From: a virus
IMG/VR virus record: IMGVR_UViG_3300030060_006253
Span: 1-46,575 of that record
Strand: one strand, 5' to 3'
Length of the DNA stretch: 46,575 nucleotides
Numbering within the stretch: position 1 is the first letter of the stretch; the number at the start of each line of letters is the position of its first letter. Position numbers and translations under genes: made by a program. Below the pieces are notes generated by a model that searched no databases, had not been told where the DNA came from, and saw only the letters and a list, made by a program, of their open reading frames with translations. Shown piece by piece: positions 14,196 through 24,227 of the stretch.

Positions 14196-15029
14196 ATGGC
14201 AATAGGAATAGACACCGGAATAGCAATGAAGAATAAACGAGCCTACTATCCAATGAATGTTGGAGAGCAGGACGAGGTTGAACTTTGGTTGAATGTTCGT
14301 GCGTTCAGTTTTTCTAGGATAAAGCAGTTAAGAAATTTTGAGACAGGAGCCAGAAAGTGCGATATGTGGTTTCCCATGCCTACTAAAATGGAAACCACTG
14401 GCTCGGTATCTTACAGTGCAGGTATGAAAGAGGACGGAATGCTTGCATCCGCAATAAACAAAGTTACAACCATTGGTGGGTTACAGGACATTGCTACCAG
14501 TATATTTGGGTGGTTTGAAAGTGCAACTGGAATTGCTAACACTGTTGGTAAAAGGGACATGGATCAAAGAGAGCAGATATTCAGCGGAGCAAACTTTAGA
14601 ACTCACAACTATGACTGGACATTCGTTCCAAAAGACGCTGAATCTTCAGCAAGACTATTTGCAATGGCATATAGATTAAACGCTTTATCTTATCCGGGAG
14701 CAGCGTTACAGACATCAAAAACATATCACCCTCCACTTTTCAGTCTTCAGGTATATCAAGGTGGACCTGGTGGGGGTAAACCTAGACCGGAATGGGACAT
14801 GAACCCACAACTTTCTATTCTAGAGAGTGTCACCATAGATAGAACGGGAGCGGGAAGAGCGTATGCGGTAGGTCCCACTGATTTCCTTCCCGCAGTCTGG
14901 AAGATCGGATTGAAGTTTAAGGAGTTTGAACCATTGGTGAGAACACAGAACACAACTGAACGTCTGGTATCTAGATCTGTCTCTGACAGCAACGGCGCTC
15001 TTGACGGATTTTTGGGTAGTCTTGGTTAA
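14196..15029 (+). CDS. 48: baseplate tail-tube cap gp48 (277 aa)
   Basis: ATG 14196 has CGGAG upstream. The protein fits gp48 of marine T4-like phages: an N-terminal YYPMNVGEQDEVELWLNVRAF, a WFPMPTKMETTGSVSYS segment at about 60-76, HNYDWTFVPKDAESSARLF at about 138-156, and a closing KIGLKFKEFEPLVR. The middle segment with Gly/Ala and small residues is probably surface exposed. gp48 sits on the hub above gp54 and starts the tail tube. It lies divergently from gp4 and leads the long rightward tail operon. T4 gp48 is longer (364 aa). Confidence 0.82.
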   Translation: MAIGIDTGIAMKNKRAYYPMNVGEQDEVELWLNVRAFSFSRIKQLRNFETGARKCDMWFPMPTKMETTGSVSYSAGMKEDGMLASAINKVTTIGGLQDIATSIFGWFESATGIANTVGKRDMDQREQIFSGANFRTHNYDWTFVPKDAESSARLFAMAYRLNALSYPGAALQTSKTYHPPLFSLQVYQGGPGGGKPRPEWDMNPQLSILESVTIDRTGAGRAYAVGPTDFLPAVWKIGLKFKEFEPLVRTQNTTERLVSRSVSDSNGALDGFLGSLG

Positions 15030-15044
15030 AGTGGAGTCTGGATT

Positions 15045-16136
15045 ATGAGTTACTTCAAAAAACTACCAAAAACAAGTTATACCTTTAGGTACGTCACGGA
15101 TGACGGGGTGAAACCGAAGAGCATTTCCGTGACTCTTCCCGTTGTAGATATTTTTAGAAAAGTAGCGTTTACAAAAGAATCAAAAGATAATCCTAATAAC
15201 TATGAAACTTTTACGATAACCAAGGGCGAAAAACCAGAGGACATAGCAGACTTTACTTACGGAGATGCTAACCTGTGGTGGATCATTCTTCTCTTCAATG
15301 ATGTTATAGATCCATTCAATGAGTGGGTTTATACCCCCTCCCAGATCAATGATAAATTTGATGATTTTTACAAGGGATCTAGTTACTTTTTCATGGAGCA
15401 AGTTGATGCAGTTCCGGGGGACATACTGATAAAGAGAGATTCGTCCATAGAAGGTGGGATTGACATAGACGCATTTGGGGTGATTTCTGATTATGATGCA
15501 TTATCTCATAGAATAGATGTTAGGGGTGATGAAAGCACCGGGAAAATTTCGGCGGAAGATGAGGTTTACATTTTTAGAAAAACCCAAGACGGTAACTATT
15601 CTTCTATAGGAAAATTTGGAACAACCGGATGTTTCCCCTCATTTGCTGGTAATACTTTTTGTAATGAGTTTGCAGGTCCATCTTCCGGAGTTGATAGCAA
15701 CGGACAATTTGATGGGAATTTTGCAGTTCCTCACTGTGCTACCGCAGGAGGAACATTTGGTATTGTGATGAAGAAGACAGACATACTAGACTCCCCGGTA
15801 GAGTTTAGTGATTCATTGGGAAATCCAGTTAGTTTTTACTCCGGAATAACTGGAATAGCATCTGGTGAAAATATTCCGTTTGGTGACTTCTATAGAGTTG
15901 GAAATATATGTGGACTAACCACCTCTGTATTATACAAATATATGACAGATTCCCTCCCGACGACTATCTCGACTAAGACGAGAAAGAGTAAATTACTAGA
16001 GGATAATGATAACAAAAGAACAGTCAAAGTACCAAAGGCGAATATCATCGGTAGAATTTTAAATGAAATTTCAGACATGTTGTCTTCAACCTCTGCGATT
16101 CCAAGAGGAACACGAAGATTTATTCAGTCTAGGTAA
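15045..16136 (+). CDS. 53: baseplate wedge protein gp53 (363 aa)
   Basis: The first 120 residues are typical gp53, with FRKVAFTKESKDNPNNYETF, the LysM-like ITKGEKPEDIADFTYGDANLWWIILLFND segment at about 58-86, then PFNEWVYTP. T4 gp53 is about 196 aa; this one has an extra insert of roughly 150 residues (about 110-280) with Gly, Cys and Phe and repeated short strands. gp53 closes the baseplate wedge and joins wedges to the hub. GTGGAG lies upstream of the start. Confidence 0.85.
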   Translation: MSYFKKLPKTSYTFRYVTDDGVKPKSISVTLPVVDIFRKVAFTKESKDNPNNYETFTITKGEKPEDIADFTYGDANLWWIILLFNDVIDPFNEWVYTPSQINDKFDDFYKGSSYFFMEQVDAVPGDILIKRDSSIEGGIDIDAFGVISDYDALSHRIDVRGDESTGKISAEDEVYIFRKTQDGNYSSIGKFGTTGCFPSFAGNTFCNEFAGPSSGVDSNGQFDGNFAVPHCATAGGTFGIVMKKTDILDSPVEFSDSLGNPVSFYSGITGIASGENIPFGDFYRVGNICGLTTSVLYKYMTDSLPTTISTKTRKSKLLEDNDNKRTVKVPKANIIGRILNEISDMLSSTSAIPRGTRRFIQSR

Positions 16137-16150
16137 CAGGATATAATATT

Positions 16151-19100
16151 ATGGCAGAAACCGGAAAAGCAACATCACAAGAATTTCAAATACAGTCCAT
16201 TGTGTTGGAAAATATAAATGGATCTCCTCTTGTAATATATCCAACACCAAAAGATGATGATGTAACTATGGATGTGTTTCACGGGATGCATATTTCAGAG
16301 AGTATCTTTGAACCAACCGTAAGAGGATCAATCACTGTTAGAGATTCTATGGAGGCTTTTGAATCATTCAATCCAGTTGGTGGTGAGTTTATAACGATCA
16401 AAGCGTTTACACCAAACCCAGATGGAGAACCGGAATCAGATTCTCACATCTTAGACTGTAAGTTCATTGTATACAACACCACTAAGATATCAAATGAGTC
16501 GTCCGAGTCAATCTCTGGACCTGCCGGTTCTAACTCTTACATCAAGATGGATTTTTGCACTCCCGAATATTACATAAACAAACAAGACGAAACTTATCTA
16601 GAGGATGACTTCATTGGACCTATCGTGTCAGAGGACGGTGAAGGTCTTATCAACATTCTCTCGAATAAGTATTTTGATAATGGTGACGGACAAAACAGAT
16701 CTACTCAGAGTGATAAAATAGAACCGACTGCTAACTCCATATGGTTAAAGAAAAATAACTTAATGTATCCGTGGGGGAAATCAAGAAGCAACCCCGATCT
16801 ATTTTCCATGTTAGACAATGTTGCGGAAAACTCTTTGTCTGCACAAAATCCAAATGCAGCAAACTATCTTTTCTATAACACAACAAAGGGATATGCATTT
16901 GAGTCCGTGAACAACATGATCATTCGTGGGAACAATGAAGAAATTAAAGAGTATAACGTAGATCTAAATAAGCCGGACGATCCAAACACTGTAGAGTATG
17001 TCGCGTCTCTGTCTGACTATGATCATATGGCTCTTTGGCAAAATGGTGGATACTCTTCATATTACACCAACATCAAACCAGATTTTTCTGATCCATATTT
17101 CGATCACTTAGATTACAACGAGTCACATAAAAAAATATTTGTTGACTATCAGTATCACAGAGACTTTGACAAAATAGAACATATCGAAGAACACAAACTA
17201 CTACCCGAAACTATTGTTGCAGATCGAACTAATGGAAAACAATTCTATGATACCATTTATGGATACTTCGGTGAGCATCATAACGAGGCGAATAGGCACA
17301 CAGATGTTACAATTCTAAATTATGAAGATGGTTATGGAAATCTCGTAGGGAAGCCTGACAAAAATACTTGGCAGAACATGTTCGACATCTCATCTTTACC
17401 CATTGATACACTAAAGACAATCAAGGAAATAAAAGAGCAAGTTGTAGAGAAAAAACAAGAGTACGCAAGACTAAGAAATTTAAGAAACAAGTTTGACACT
17501 TATGAGTGTAGTGTCTGTTGTCTAACACAACCTCCTGGCGTTACTGGTGCCATTGATGACTACAATATAGTTTCTGCTGGATCTTTCTCTGATGTTGTTG
17601 ACTGGAAAAAGGAACAACCACTAGGTGAACAATTCAGACTTAGTTACGAGTACGGTGAGGGTGCGACGGGACCGTGGAATGAAACTCTGGGACAATTTTA
17701 CTATCTCAAACGGGAGGTTCCTGACTTTTCAAAATATGTGATCGATCTGGAAATTACAAGGCTACAAACTGCTATTCTAGCCAACGAAGAATATTTAAAT
17801 GCTTGTCAAAATGGACCTTGGGGAACCGCTGATGACGTACCCGAGTGTGGAGATTGTTACACACCTGAAGATGTTCGTGGTTTTAAATGTTGGTATTGTA
17901 ATCCTGAAGCAACTGGAGATTTCAGTCAGTGCAATGGACTTTCAGGTCAGGATTACATCTTATGTGTAGACAATATTGATGAGGCTGGTGCTGCATGTGC
18001 AATAAGAGTAAATGCTGCTCAGAGTGCTTTATCGAGACTTAGAGATCGTTTGGAAGAATGGATTCAATACAAAGAAGAGTTTTTAGGTGCGTATGATAGG
18101 CACTGGAACAAACGAGCATATTTCATATCCAAGCAACCAGAAATAGATAAGTTAAATATCACTACCACTCCACATTCTCTTTTCAATGTTAAGAGTGTTC
18201 AACGAAAATCTTTAAGAGGTAGTCGCTATGAGCAGTTCGCAAGAAAATATAACGTAAGAGACGAGTTACTTGGTGAGTGGCTATACAATGCGTACCTTGG
18301 AAACGATCCATCGATTGATCCAACAGCACTAGGTGGACATCCAATATATGATCAAAAATATATGGACTTTGAAACCGCAGGACCTAGTGCATTTAGAGAT
18401 TCAACACAAAGGTGGTGGGGGGAAGTTAGAGGTAGGCATCAAAATTTCTATTGTAGAGGTTGTTGTCGCAACCCGGACGAATTTCCTTGTGACTACATTA
18501 CCTATAGTTGCCCGGCGCACGTTCAACCGGAAACCTTTTTCTATGGAGGTCCAAATGTAACGATGGAGGAATTGGATCAACACAGGTGGCAAGTTGGTTG
18601 GGAAGGAAATCCCTGTGAGTATGGTCCAAGCAGCGAGGTTTATCAGGACGATGAGCAAGGTCCTCCGTGGGGTGTGATAGCACCACAATGGCATCCAAAC
18701 AATGGAGAAATTCTTCTTCCTAATGGTTTCAATCCTTATGATTATTCTCAAAGGTATAATTTTTACATCAACGATATTGCTGAATACAAACCTGTTAGTA
18801 TAAAAAGAAAAGAAGTACAAAGTTACGTTCGAGTTGAATTTGAAACACCCATTGGATTGGAAACACTGGATGAATATCCAGAGGGATTCATCAGAGATGC
18901 TGGATACGAATACTTCCTTCCATATCTCGTCATGATAACTCCAGGTCCTTATGGTAAGCAGGGTGTTCACAGAAACATGGCTGTCATTGGTATTGATCCC
19001 TACGGATTCGACGTTGCCCTTGAACCAGACGAAGCAGAATATGGGGAAAATACAGCAGATGACTCGATGAACCTATATCCAACCGATGATTGGGAAACCG

Positions 19101-20650
19101 AGAGACCTTTCTATACAACAGCAGGAAACCGGGGTAACTGGTGGGGTGATGGATACGATTACTACGGTGATGGATACAATCCTGCTCCATACGCAGCAAG
19201 CCTAAACAGAAAGGGAAACGCATACTCATTGCTATCGAAGTCTAGTGTTGATGTTTCCTCAGGCGCACCAAACAGTTACTATCACTTTGAGTATAGTCCC
19301 CCGCCAGGTGTTTACTATAATGGTAGAAGATATTATGGATACTATGGTTACTATGGTGGATATAATTATGCTTGGTGGAGGTATCGATATCGTTATAGTT
19401 ATGGTTGGTATTGGAACAGATGGTATAACTACTACGACAACTATTTCTACGACACCTATCAATATCCTGAATTTGATGAAACGGATTCAGACGTTGGTAA
19501 CAATGCAAGTGGTCGTTCGTATGGACGCTACGGGTGGAGATGGAGATATTGGTGGAACTCTAGTTGGTTCTATGGATACTCATATATTTGGCAACGAGAA
19601 ACAGAATACTCATCGACACTCGGTGAGGAAGATGTCTGGAAGAGGGACTCAACTGGAAACACTGAATATGGAATGGTAGAGCCAAAACACGGTCATGACT
19701 ATTTCTTCCAAAGACAGAATGAAAAACAAGAAATGGGTAGAAACTTTGCTGCACAGTTTGTTGTCTTCTCTAGAAGAAACGTCAATACATGTAGTGATGC
19801 TGGATATCGTTGTGCGAACCCAGACGGACCTGTTAGTAGTCTAGGTTGTCCCGAAGATAATCCATATTGCAATTGTCCGTGTCAGGACTTGGTTCCCCGA
19901 AACGAAAGAGTTGTGTCAAGAGAGGAACTTTACGATCTGGGAATTGAACCTCCAACCACTGGTGTATTGAGTCTAACCGAGTACTTGTACTTCATAGTTG
20001 ATCAAGAAAATAATATTATAGAATCTTTCGAGGGACTTCCCGGATCCACCATAGATGAAGTTTTTGCTGGAGGATTGTTCAGTGGGTTCAGTTCTATTCA
20101 AGAGTGGTTAGAAGAAAACGGAAGTATTGCTAAGAAACCAACCGACGATGATTTGCAAACGATTCTGCAAGAAACTAGAGAGTGTGAATTGATATCAGAT
20201 GAGTTGGGTGAGTCTTGGTTAGGTTGTCTGTATAGTAATCTAGACGATTCTATAAGTTGCAACTGTCCTTGTCGTGGTGATAATTTCTCCAAGTATGTTG
20301 AGTATACCAGAACCTGGTCTACTTACTGGGATACACCTCTCAACACCCCTCTGATAAGAAACGCTCAGATGCTTCAACTCAGTTCACAAAAATGTGCCAT
20401 AGTTGTAAATGGTGACTTCTCTGTTCAGCCTGGAGATATCATACGATTGAACATTCCGTTGGTGACTGAAGGTGCAGAGAGACAGACAACTAGAACCTCT
20501 GGTAAGTGGTTAGTTTCTGCTATAGCACACACGTTCAGCACACAACAAACACATAGAATGATTCTATCTCTTGTCAGGGACACTTCTAGTGTCTCTCCAG
20601 ACGAACTACAAGAACCAAACTGGTTTGCTAACATTTTAGGTTTGGGGTAA
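16151..20650 (+). CDS. giant baseplate hub protein, gp27-like ends with large insert (1499 aa)
   Basis: Residues 1-300 look like the first gp27-type hub domains (MHISESIFEPTVRGSITVRD), and about 1375-1499 like the last one (MLQLSSQKCAIVVNGDFSVQPGDIIRLN and then GKWLVSAIAHTFS). Between them is an insert of about 1000 residues: a short coiled coil (about 417-450), Cys-rich blocks at about 453, 552-606, 765-790, 1213-1246 and 1344-1376, and a Tyr/Trp-rich stretch at 1041-1154. T4 gp27 has 391 residues. No lysozyme motif is visible, so this is not a simple gp5. It sits between gp53 and gp25, and should form the central hub. Only a weak CAGG precedes the ATG. Confidence 0.68.
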   Translation: MAETGKATSQEFQIQSIVLENINGSPLVIYPTPKDDDVTMDVFHGMHISESIFEPTVRGSITVRDSMEAFESFNPVGGEFITIKAFTPNPDGEPESDSHILDCKFIVYNTTKISNESSESISGPAGSNSYIKMDFCTPEYYINKQDETYLEDDFIGPIVSEDGEGLINILSNKYFDNGDGQNRSTQSDKIEPTANSIWLKKNNLMYPWGKSRSNPDLFSMLDNVAENSLSAQNPNAANYLFYNTTKGYAFESVNNMIIRGNNEEIKEYNVDLNKPDDPNTVEYVASLSDYDHMALWQNGGYSSYYTNIKPDFSDPYFDHLDYNESHKKIFVDYQYHRDFDKIEHIEEHKLLPETIVADRTNGKQFYDTIYGYFGEHHNEANRHTDVTILNYEDGYGNLVGKPDKNTWQNMFDISSLPIDTLKTIKEIKEQVVEKKQEYARLRNLRNKFDTYECSVCCLTQPPGVTGAIDDYNIVSAGSFSDVVDWKKEQPLGEQFRLSYEYGEGATGPWNETLGQFYYLKREVPDFSKYVIDLEITRLQTAILANEEYLNACQNGPWGTADDVPECGDCYTPEDVRGFKCWYCNPEATGDFSQCNGLSGQDYILCVDNIDEAGAACAIRVNAAQSALSRLRDRLEEWIQYKEEFLGAYDRHWNKRAYFISKQPEIDKLNITTTPHSLFNVKSVQRKSLRGSRYEQFARKYNVRDELLGEWLYNAYLGNDPSIDPTALGGHPIYDQKYMDFETAGPSAFRDSTQRWWGEVRGRHQNFYCRGCCRNPDEFPCDYITYSCPAHVQPETFFYGGPNVTMEELDQHRWQVGWEGNPCEYGPSSEVYQDDEQGPPWGVIAPQWHPNNGEILLPNGFNPYDYSQRYNFYINDIAEYKPVSIKRKEVQSYVRVEFETPIGLETLDEYPEGFIRDAGYEYFLPYLVMITPGPYGKQGVHRNMAVIGIDPYGFDVALEPDEAEYGENTADDSMNLYPTDDWETERPFYTTAGNRGNWWGDGYDYYGDGYNPAPYAASLNRKGNAYSLLSKSSVDVSSGAPNSYYHFEYSPPPGVYYNGRRYYGYYGYYGGYNYAWWRYRYRYSYGWYWNRWYNYYDNYFYDTYQYPEFDETDSDVGNNASGRSYGRYGWRWRYWWNSSWFYGYSYIWQRETEYSSTLGEEDVWKRDSTGNTEYGMVEPKHGHDYFFQRQNEKQEMGRNFAAQFVVFSRRNVNTCSDAGYRCANPDGPVSSLGCPEDNPYCNCPCQDLVPRNERVVSREELYDLGIEPPTTGVLSLTEYLYFIVDQENNIIESFEGLPGSTIDEVFAGGLFSGFSSIQEWLEENGSIAKKPTDDDLQTILQETRECELISDELGESWLGCLYSNLDDSISCNCPCRGDNFSKYVEYTRTWSTYWDTPLNTPLIRNAQMLQLSSQKCAIVVNGDFSVQPGDIIRLNIPLVTEGAERQTTRTSGKWLVSAIAHTFSTQQTHRMILSLVRDTSSVSPDELQEPNWFANILGLG
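19271..19612 (+). other. Tyr/Trp-rich low-complexity insert within the hub gene
   Basis: This stretch codes for about 114 residues of which about 30 are Tyr and 11 are Trp, in runs such as YYGYYGYYGGYNY and YRYRYSYGWYW, with Arg and Gly between them. The frame stays open and codon use looks like the flanks, so it is a real part of the protein. It could be a packed aromatic plug, an adhesive surface or a site for carbohydrate stacking. Confidence 0.8.
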
Positions 20651-20660
20651 GGCGTTTTAG

Positions 20661-20668
20661 TATAAATA
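20661..20668 (+). promoter_or_regulatory. T4-type late promoter
   Basis: An exact TATAAATA lies in the gap between the hub gene and gp25, 30 bases before the gp25 ATG, with AAAGGGGGAG as the ribosome site after it. It is the classical -10 element read by a gp55/gp33/clamp-dependent polymerase. Confidence 0.82.
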
Positions 20669-20690
20669 TCTGAAAGGGGGAGTAATAGAC

Positions 20691-21098
20691 ATGGCATCAA
20701 CTAAGTACAGTGATTATGATATAGACTTTGAAAAGAATAGTTTTACTGGAGACGTTTCTGTAAAGAAAGAGTCTAACGCTATTCGTCAGTCTGTCAGAAA
20801 TATCATAATGACAAGAAAGGGAGAAAAACCATTCAATAGAAACTTTGGTGTGGGTGTGCATCAACTTCTTTTTGAAAACATGGCAGGTGGACTTGCTGTT
20901 GCTACGTTGAGATCGGATATACAGGAGGCTTTGAATTCGTTTGAACCAAGAGTTGTTCTAACTGATGTAATTTTTGACGAGACTCTCGTAGACTCAAATC
21001 AACTTTCGATCACAGTGGAATACAAAATCCTAAACGAATCAGACATTGCAGCATCTCCCGTAGATAGAATAACAATCGCATTAACAAAGGTAAGGTAA
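20691..21098 (+). CDS. 25: baseplate wedge protein gp25 (135 aa)
   Basis: A full-length gp25 (T4: 132 aa). It has the IRQSVRNIIMTRKGEKPFNRNFGVGV core at about residues 30-55 and EALNSFEPRVVLTDV at about 82-96, the GPW/gp25 family pattern with an overall lysozyme-like topology but no catalytic site. It forms the wedge core with gp6 and gp53 and is conserved across contractile injection systems. It is preceded by its own late promoter, and gp6 starts one base after its stop. Confidence 0.95.
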   Translation: MASTKYSDYDIDFEKNSFTGDVSVKKESNAIRQSVRNIIMTRKGEKPFNRNFGVGVHQLLFENMAGGLAVATLRSDIQEALNSFEPRVVLTDVIFDETLVDSNQLSITVEYKILNESDIAASPVDRITIALTKVR

Positions 21099-21099
21099 C

Positions 21100-22836
21100 A
21101 TGTCTAATCCATTCATCCAAATAGGAAATCTTGAGTTTGAGGAGATAAAATCTTCTCTAATTGATTATTTAAAGAAGCAAGAGATAATTAAAGACTATGC
21201 CTTTGAGGGTTCTGCGGTTCAGGTGCTACTTGACATTCTAGCCTACAACACAATGTATCAGGCTTACTATATGAACATGGTTGCAAATGAATCCTTTCTC
21301 GATACAGCACAGAGATTAGAGTCTATCATATCACTCGTAAAACCTTTGGGGTATGTTGTGCCCGGGAAGGTTTCTGCGGTAGGCACTCTGAAACTCCGAC
21401 AGGGTGGACTTGGAACCATAATACCAAGATACTCTAGGTTCATTGGTAAAAATAGAGATGGAATAGCCTTTAACTTTTATAGTAATGCAAATGTAACTTT
21501 AGATCAAGATGGTGAGGGTGAAATAGAAGTCTATGAGGGTAAGCAGTTAGTTTCTGAAATACCCACTCAGATTGATATTTCTACACAAAAAGGATTTTTA
21601 TCTGGAGTTGACATAGATCTCAGAACTCTGAAGGTAGAGGTTAAAAAAGAAGATAGTGAAACCTACGAGGAGTGGGAATACTCTTCAAACATTAACACCA
21701 ACATAACAAACGAAAGTAAAGTGTTTTTCCTAGAGAGATCTGAACTAGGATACTTTTTAGTTTTTGCAGGAAGAAATCCAACCGGAGCAGAGGAACAAGT
21801 AGGGGAAAGAATCAATGAAAACGACTTGGTTAGAGTCTCCTATGTCGTAAGTGGTGGATCTGATGGTAATGGTTGTTCTGGATTCTCAATACCAGCGTCT
21901 TCTTCTATTCCAGGCACCATAGATACTGTCTATATTTCGTCCGGTGGATTGGATGAACCGGATATCGAGGAAATAAAATTCTTCGCACCGAAGTGGTTTG
22001 CTGCTCAGGACAGAGCGGTAACGGTGAATGATTGTAAAGCGATACTTGCAGAAAAGTCAGGTTTGACAAGAGAGGATTTCAATGTTTTTGGTGGAGAAGA
22101 ATTAGAACCTCCTCTTTTCGGAAGAGTGTTCGTCACCCTAACCGGAGATCAAAACCAGTCCACTGTATCAGCGGCTTTGGAGGCTTTGACTACTCTGAAG
22201 GAAAAATCAATAGTTAGTATATTACCTGAATTCATAACTACTACAGAAGTGGTTGCAAATCTAAACGGGACTGTTAATTATAGATCTGGAGATACGACGA
22301 GAACTGCTGACGAAATGAGATCACTTTTTGTATCTGCTGTTCTCAGTCAATACCCCAGATCAACTTACAACACCTCTGTGTCAATTTCTAGTTTAAATCA
22401 AATACTCTCTAGAGCAGACTCAGCCTTTTCTCTCAACCCACAGTCAGTAAACTTAACCATCAGTTCTGTAGTATCACCAGATAGAACTTTGTACTCTGTA
22501 AGACAACCAGTGCAAGAAAGTAGTTTAATATTTACTGCCTCTTCTTCTTTATCAGAGACATATCCGGAACTAACATTCTCTGCATATGGGACTCTTAACC
22601 GTAGAGGTGAGCAAAGAATTAGAGCGTATACGATAGATCCAAACACAGGTGTCATAATAGTTGTGTCTCCCGATGTTGGTAAGTTTGTTCCGTCTGAGGG
22701 ATCTTTTAGACTAACCCCCGACATAATAACTGAATCTGCTATCTACACAGTTACCCCAGAATCTCAAACTGTCGATGGTAAATTTGATTTAAAATTAGGT
22801 GTTAACGCAAACAATATTTCAGTAGTTGCAATTTAA
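21100..22836 (+). CDS. 6: baseplate wedge protein gp6 (578 aa)
   Basis: The N-terminus is typical of gp6 and the baseplate J-like family: DYAFEGSAVQVLLDILAYNTMYQAYYMNMVANESFLDTAQRLES (about 31-75), split here only by position, then VKPLGYV. A C-terminal beta-rich part (about 400-578) follows. T4 gp6 is 660 aa. In the baseplate, gp6 dimers form the inner ring around the hub. It begins one base after gp25, so the two are coupled, and continues the rightward tail operon. Confidence 0.93.
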   Translation: MSNPFIQIGNLEFEEIKSSLIDYLKKQEIIKDYAFEGSAVQVLLDILAYNTMYQAYYMNMVANESFLDTAQRLESIISLVKPLGYVVPGKVSAVGTLKLRQGGLGTIIPRYSRFIGKNRDGIAFNFYSNANVTLDQDGEGEIEVYEGKQLVSEIPTQIDISTQKGFLSGVDIDLRTLKVEVKKEDSETYEEWEYSSNINTNITNESKVFFLERSELGYFLVFAGRNPTGAEEQVGERINENDLVRVSYVVSGGSDGNGCSGFSIPASSSIPGTIDTVYISSGGLDEPDIEEIKFFAPKWFAAQDRAVTVNDCKAILAEKSGLTREDFNVFGGEELEPPLFGRVFVTLTGDQNQSTVSAALEALTTLKEKSIVSILPEFITTTEVVANLNGTVNYRSGDTTRTADEMRSLFVSAVLSQYPRSTYNTSVSISSLNQILSRADSAFSLNPQSVNLTISSVVSPDRTLYSVRQPVQESSLIFTASSSLSETYPELTFSAYGTLNRRGEQRIRAYTIDPNTGVIIVVSPDVGKFVPSEGSFRLTPDIITESAIYTVTPESQTVDGKFDLKLGVNANNISVVAI

Positions 22837-22853
22837 TGTAGAAGGGATATTGA

Positions 22854-24215
22854 ATGTCGTTAGGATCATATTTAAACAAATCTACAAAGACTATTGCTTA
22901 CAAACTCCTTGAGTTAGAGCAGTCGCTTGATATAAAATTACCAGCGGCTAACTCTGAACCAAGTGTTGTTGATGTTAAGCACTTGTTTCCTTTGTGGATT
23001 TTAGAGAGACATTCCGAAGCGTCGAATGTTTCTTCTTTTATGGTCGATTTTGTTCAGTCCTATTATGATTGGTTGTATAGTTCTCAGGGATATGGTTTTG
23101 GTAGATATGAACTTGGTGAAATTCCTTTTTTAAAATTAGTTGATATTGATGAAACACCAATAGAATACTTAGAGCGTTTCTCTTACTCATATACTACAGG
23201 TTTTAGTCAACAAGAGATAGCACAGTTTAACAACAATCAACCTCCATCTGAATTCCTACGAAACTTTATCAAAGGGATTAGAGACAATTTTTACCAGAAG
23301 AAGGGAACTGAAAGTTCATACGAATATTTCTTTAGATCCCTATATGGAGTTGAACAGTTTAGAGACAATTGGATTGAGTATCCCAAGAAGTTTGTTTTAA
23401 GATTGAATGGTGGTGCGCCTTATGGTTTCGCTCCAGCAAGAGGCGATATAGAGGGAATTGTATGGGAGCCGGGTTTAGGATGGGTTGAGGCTCAAGATGC
23501 TCCTCTTGGTACAGGACTTGATTATGACGTTATACGAGATCTAAGTTACAGCGTTCTAAATGTTCACGTTATTCAAGATAGTTACTGGTATCAGGACTTT
23601 TCATATCTCATAAAGACGGAGGTTGTAGATCCAGACACTGGGGAACCTCTATATTCAGACTTACTAAAAGAACTTGTTCACCCAGCCGGACTAAAGGCGT
23701 TCTATGAAGTTACTTTAGAGGACTACATACCCCCAGTAACATACGAGGAGGACTTCCAAGTATGCGAAGAACCAATGGTAGGAAACTATTTCCCATATAG
23801 GTTGTCGGACACCACAGGGTTCACTTCGTGTGTAGGTTGTTCAGGTAGTAACTACAAGTATGATGGTGACGGGTATGAATATGGATTAGATAACTCTCAT
23901 CCCAATGGAGTCAACTTGAACGGTAACTTTGGGTTCACCGGCGCTACGTTTAATATGCCTACCCACAAGTTTCCAAACTGGTCAAGAGGAATAAGTTGTG
24001 CTTTCGTTGAGGGAGACAACAGTGGTTATAATCAGGGTGTAAACCAAGCAGATCCCTTCTGTGCAGGAGTTGGTAGCATTGGAAACATATATATTGGTGA
24101 CTTTGTATTCATGTGCAACGCAAATGAAAGTCCAAACTTAGGTTTAACTGGATGTACCGGGGATAAACTAAATAATCAATCAAACTGCGATGCAGGACAA
24201 TGTTACGGATGCTAG
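22854..24215 (+). CDS. baseplate wedge/tail structural protein at the gp7 position (453 aa)
   Basis: It follows gp6 and precedes the gp8-like gene, which is the T4 position of gp7, but T4 gp7 is far longer (over 1000 aa). The first 170 residues have an aromatic helical pattern (FVQSYYDWLYSSQGYG, then FIKGIRDNFYQKKGTESSYEYFFRSLYG) that I recall from marine T4-like structural proteins. Residues about 300-453 are Cys- and Gly-rich (TSCVGCSGSNYKYDGDGYEYG and CTGDKLNNQSNCDAGQCYGC), another disulfide-rich addition. AAGGGA lies upstream. The gp7 equivalence is inferred from order. Confidence 0.6.
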   Translation: MSLGSYLNKSTKTIAYKLLELEQSLDIKLPAANSEPSVVDVKHLFPLWILERHSEASNVSSFMVDFVQSYYDWLYSSQGYGFGRYELGEIPFLKLVDIDETPIEYLERFSYSYTTGFSQQEIAQFNNNQPPSEFLRNFIKGIRDNFYQKKGTESSYEYFFRSLYGVEQFRDNWIEYPKKFVLRLNGGAPYGFAPARGDIEGIVWEPGLGWVEAQDAPLGTGLDYDVIRDLSYSVLNVHVIQDSYWYQDFSYLIKTEVVDPDTGEPLYSDLLKELVHPAGLKAFYEVTLEDYIPPVTYEEDFQVCEEPMVGNYFPYRLSDTTGFTSCVGCSGSNYKYDGDGYEYGLDNSHPNGVNLNGNFGFTGATFNMPTHKFPNWSRGISCAFVEGDNSGYNQGVNQADPFCAGVGSIGNIYIGDFVFMCNANESPNLGLTGCTGDKLNNQSNCDAGQCYGC

Positions 24216-24227
24216 ATAGGGACATAA

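Noticed and set aside
18401-18970. Long minus-strand frame (189 codons) opposite the hub gene
   Set aside because: It has no ribosome site or domain pattern and lies wholly within the 1499-codon hub frame.
19245-19679. Alternative plus-strand frame across the Tyr/Trp-rich insert
   Set aside because: Its Met/Ile/Thr/Asp-rich content is the frame-shifted reading of TAT/GGT-type codons; the hub frame is uninterrupted on both sides.
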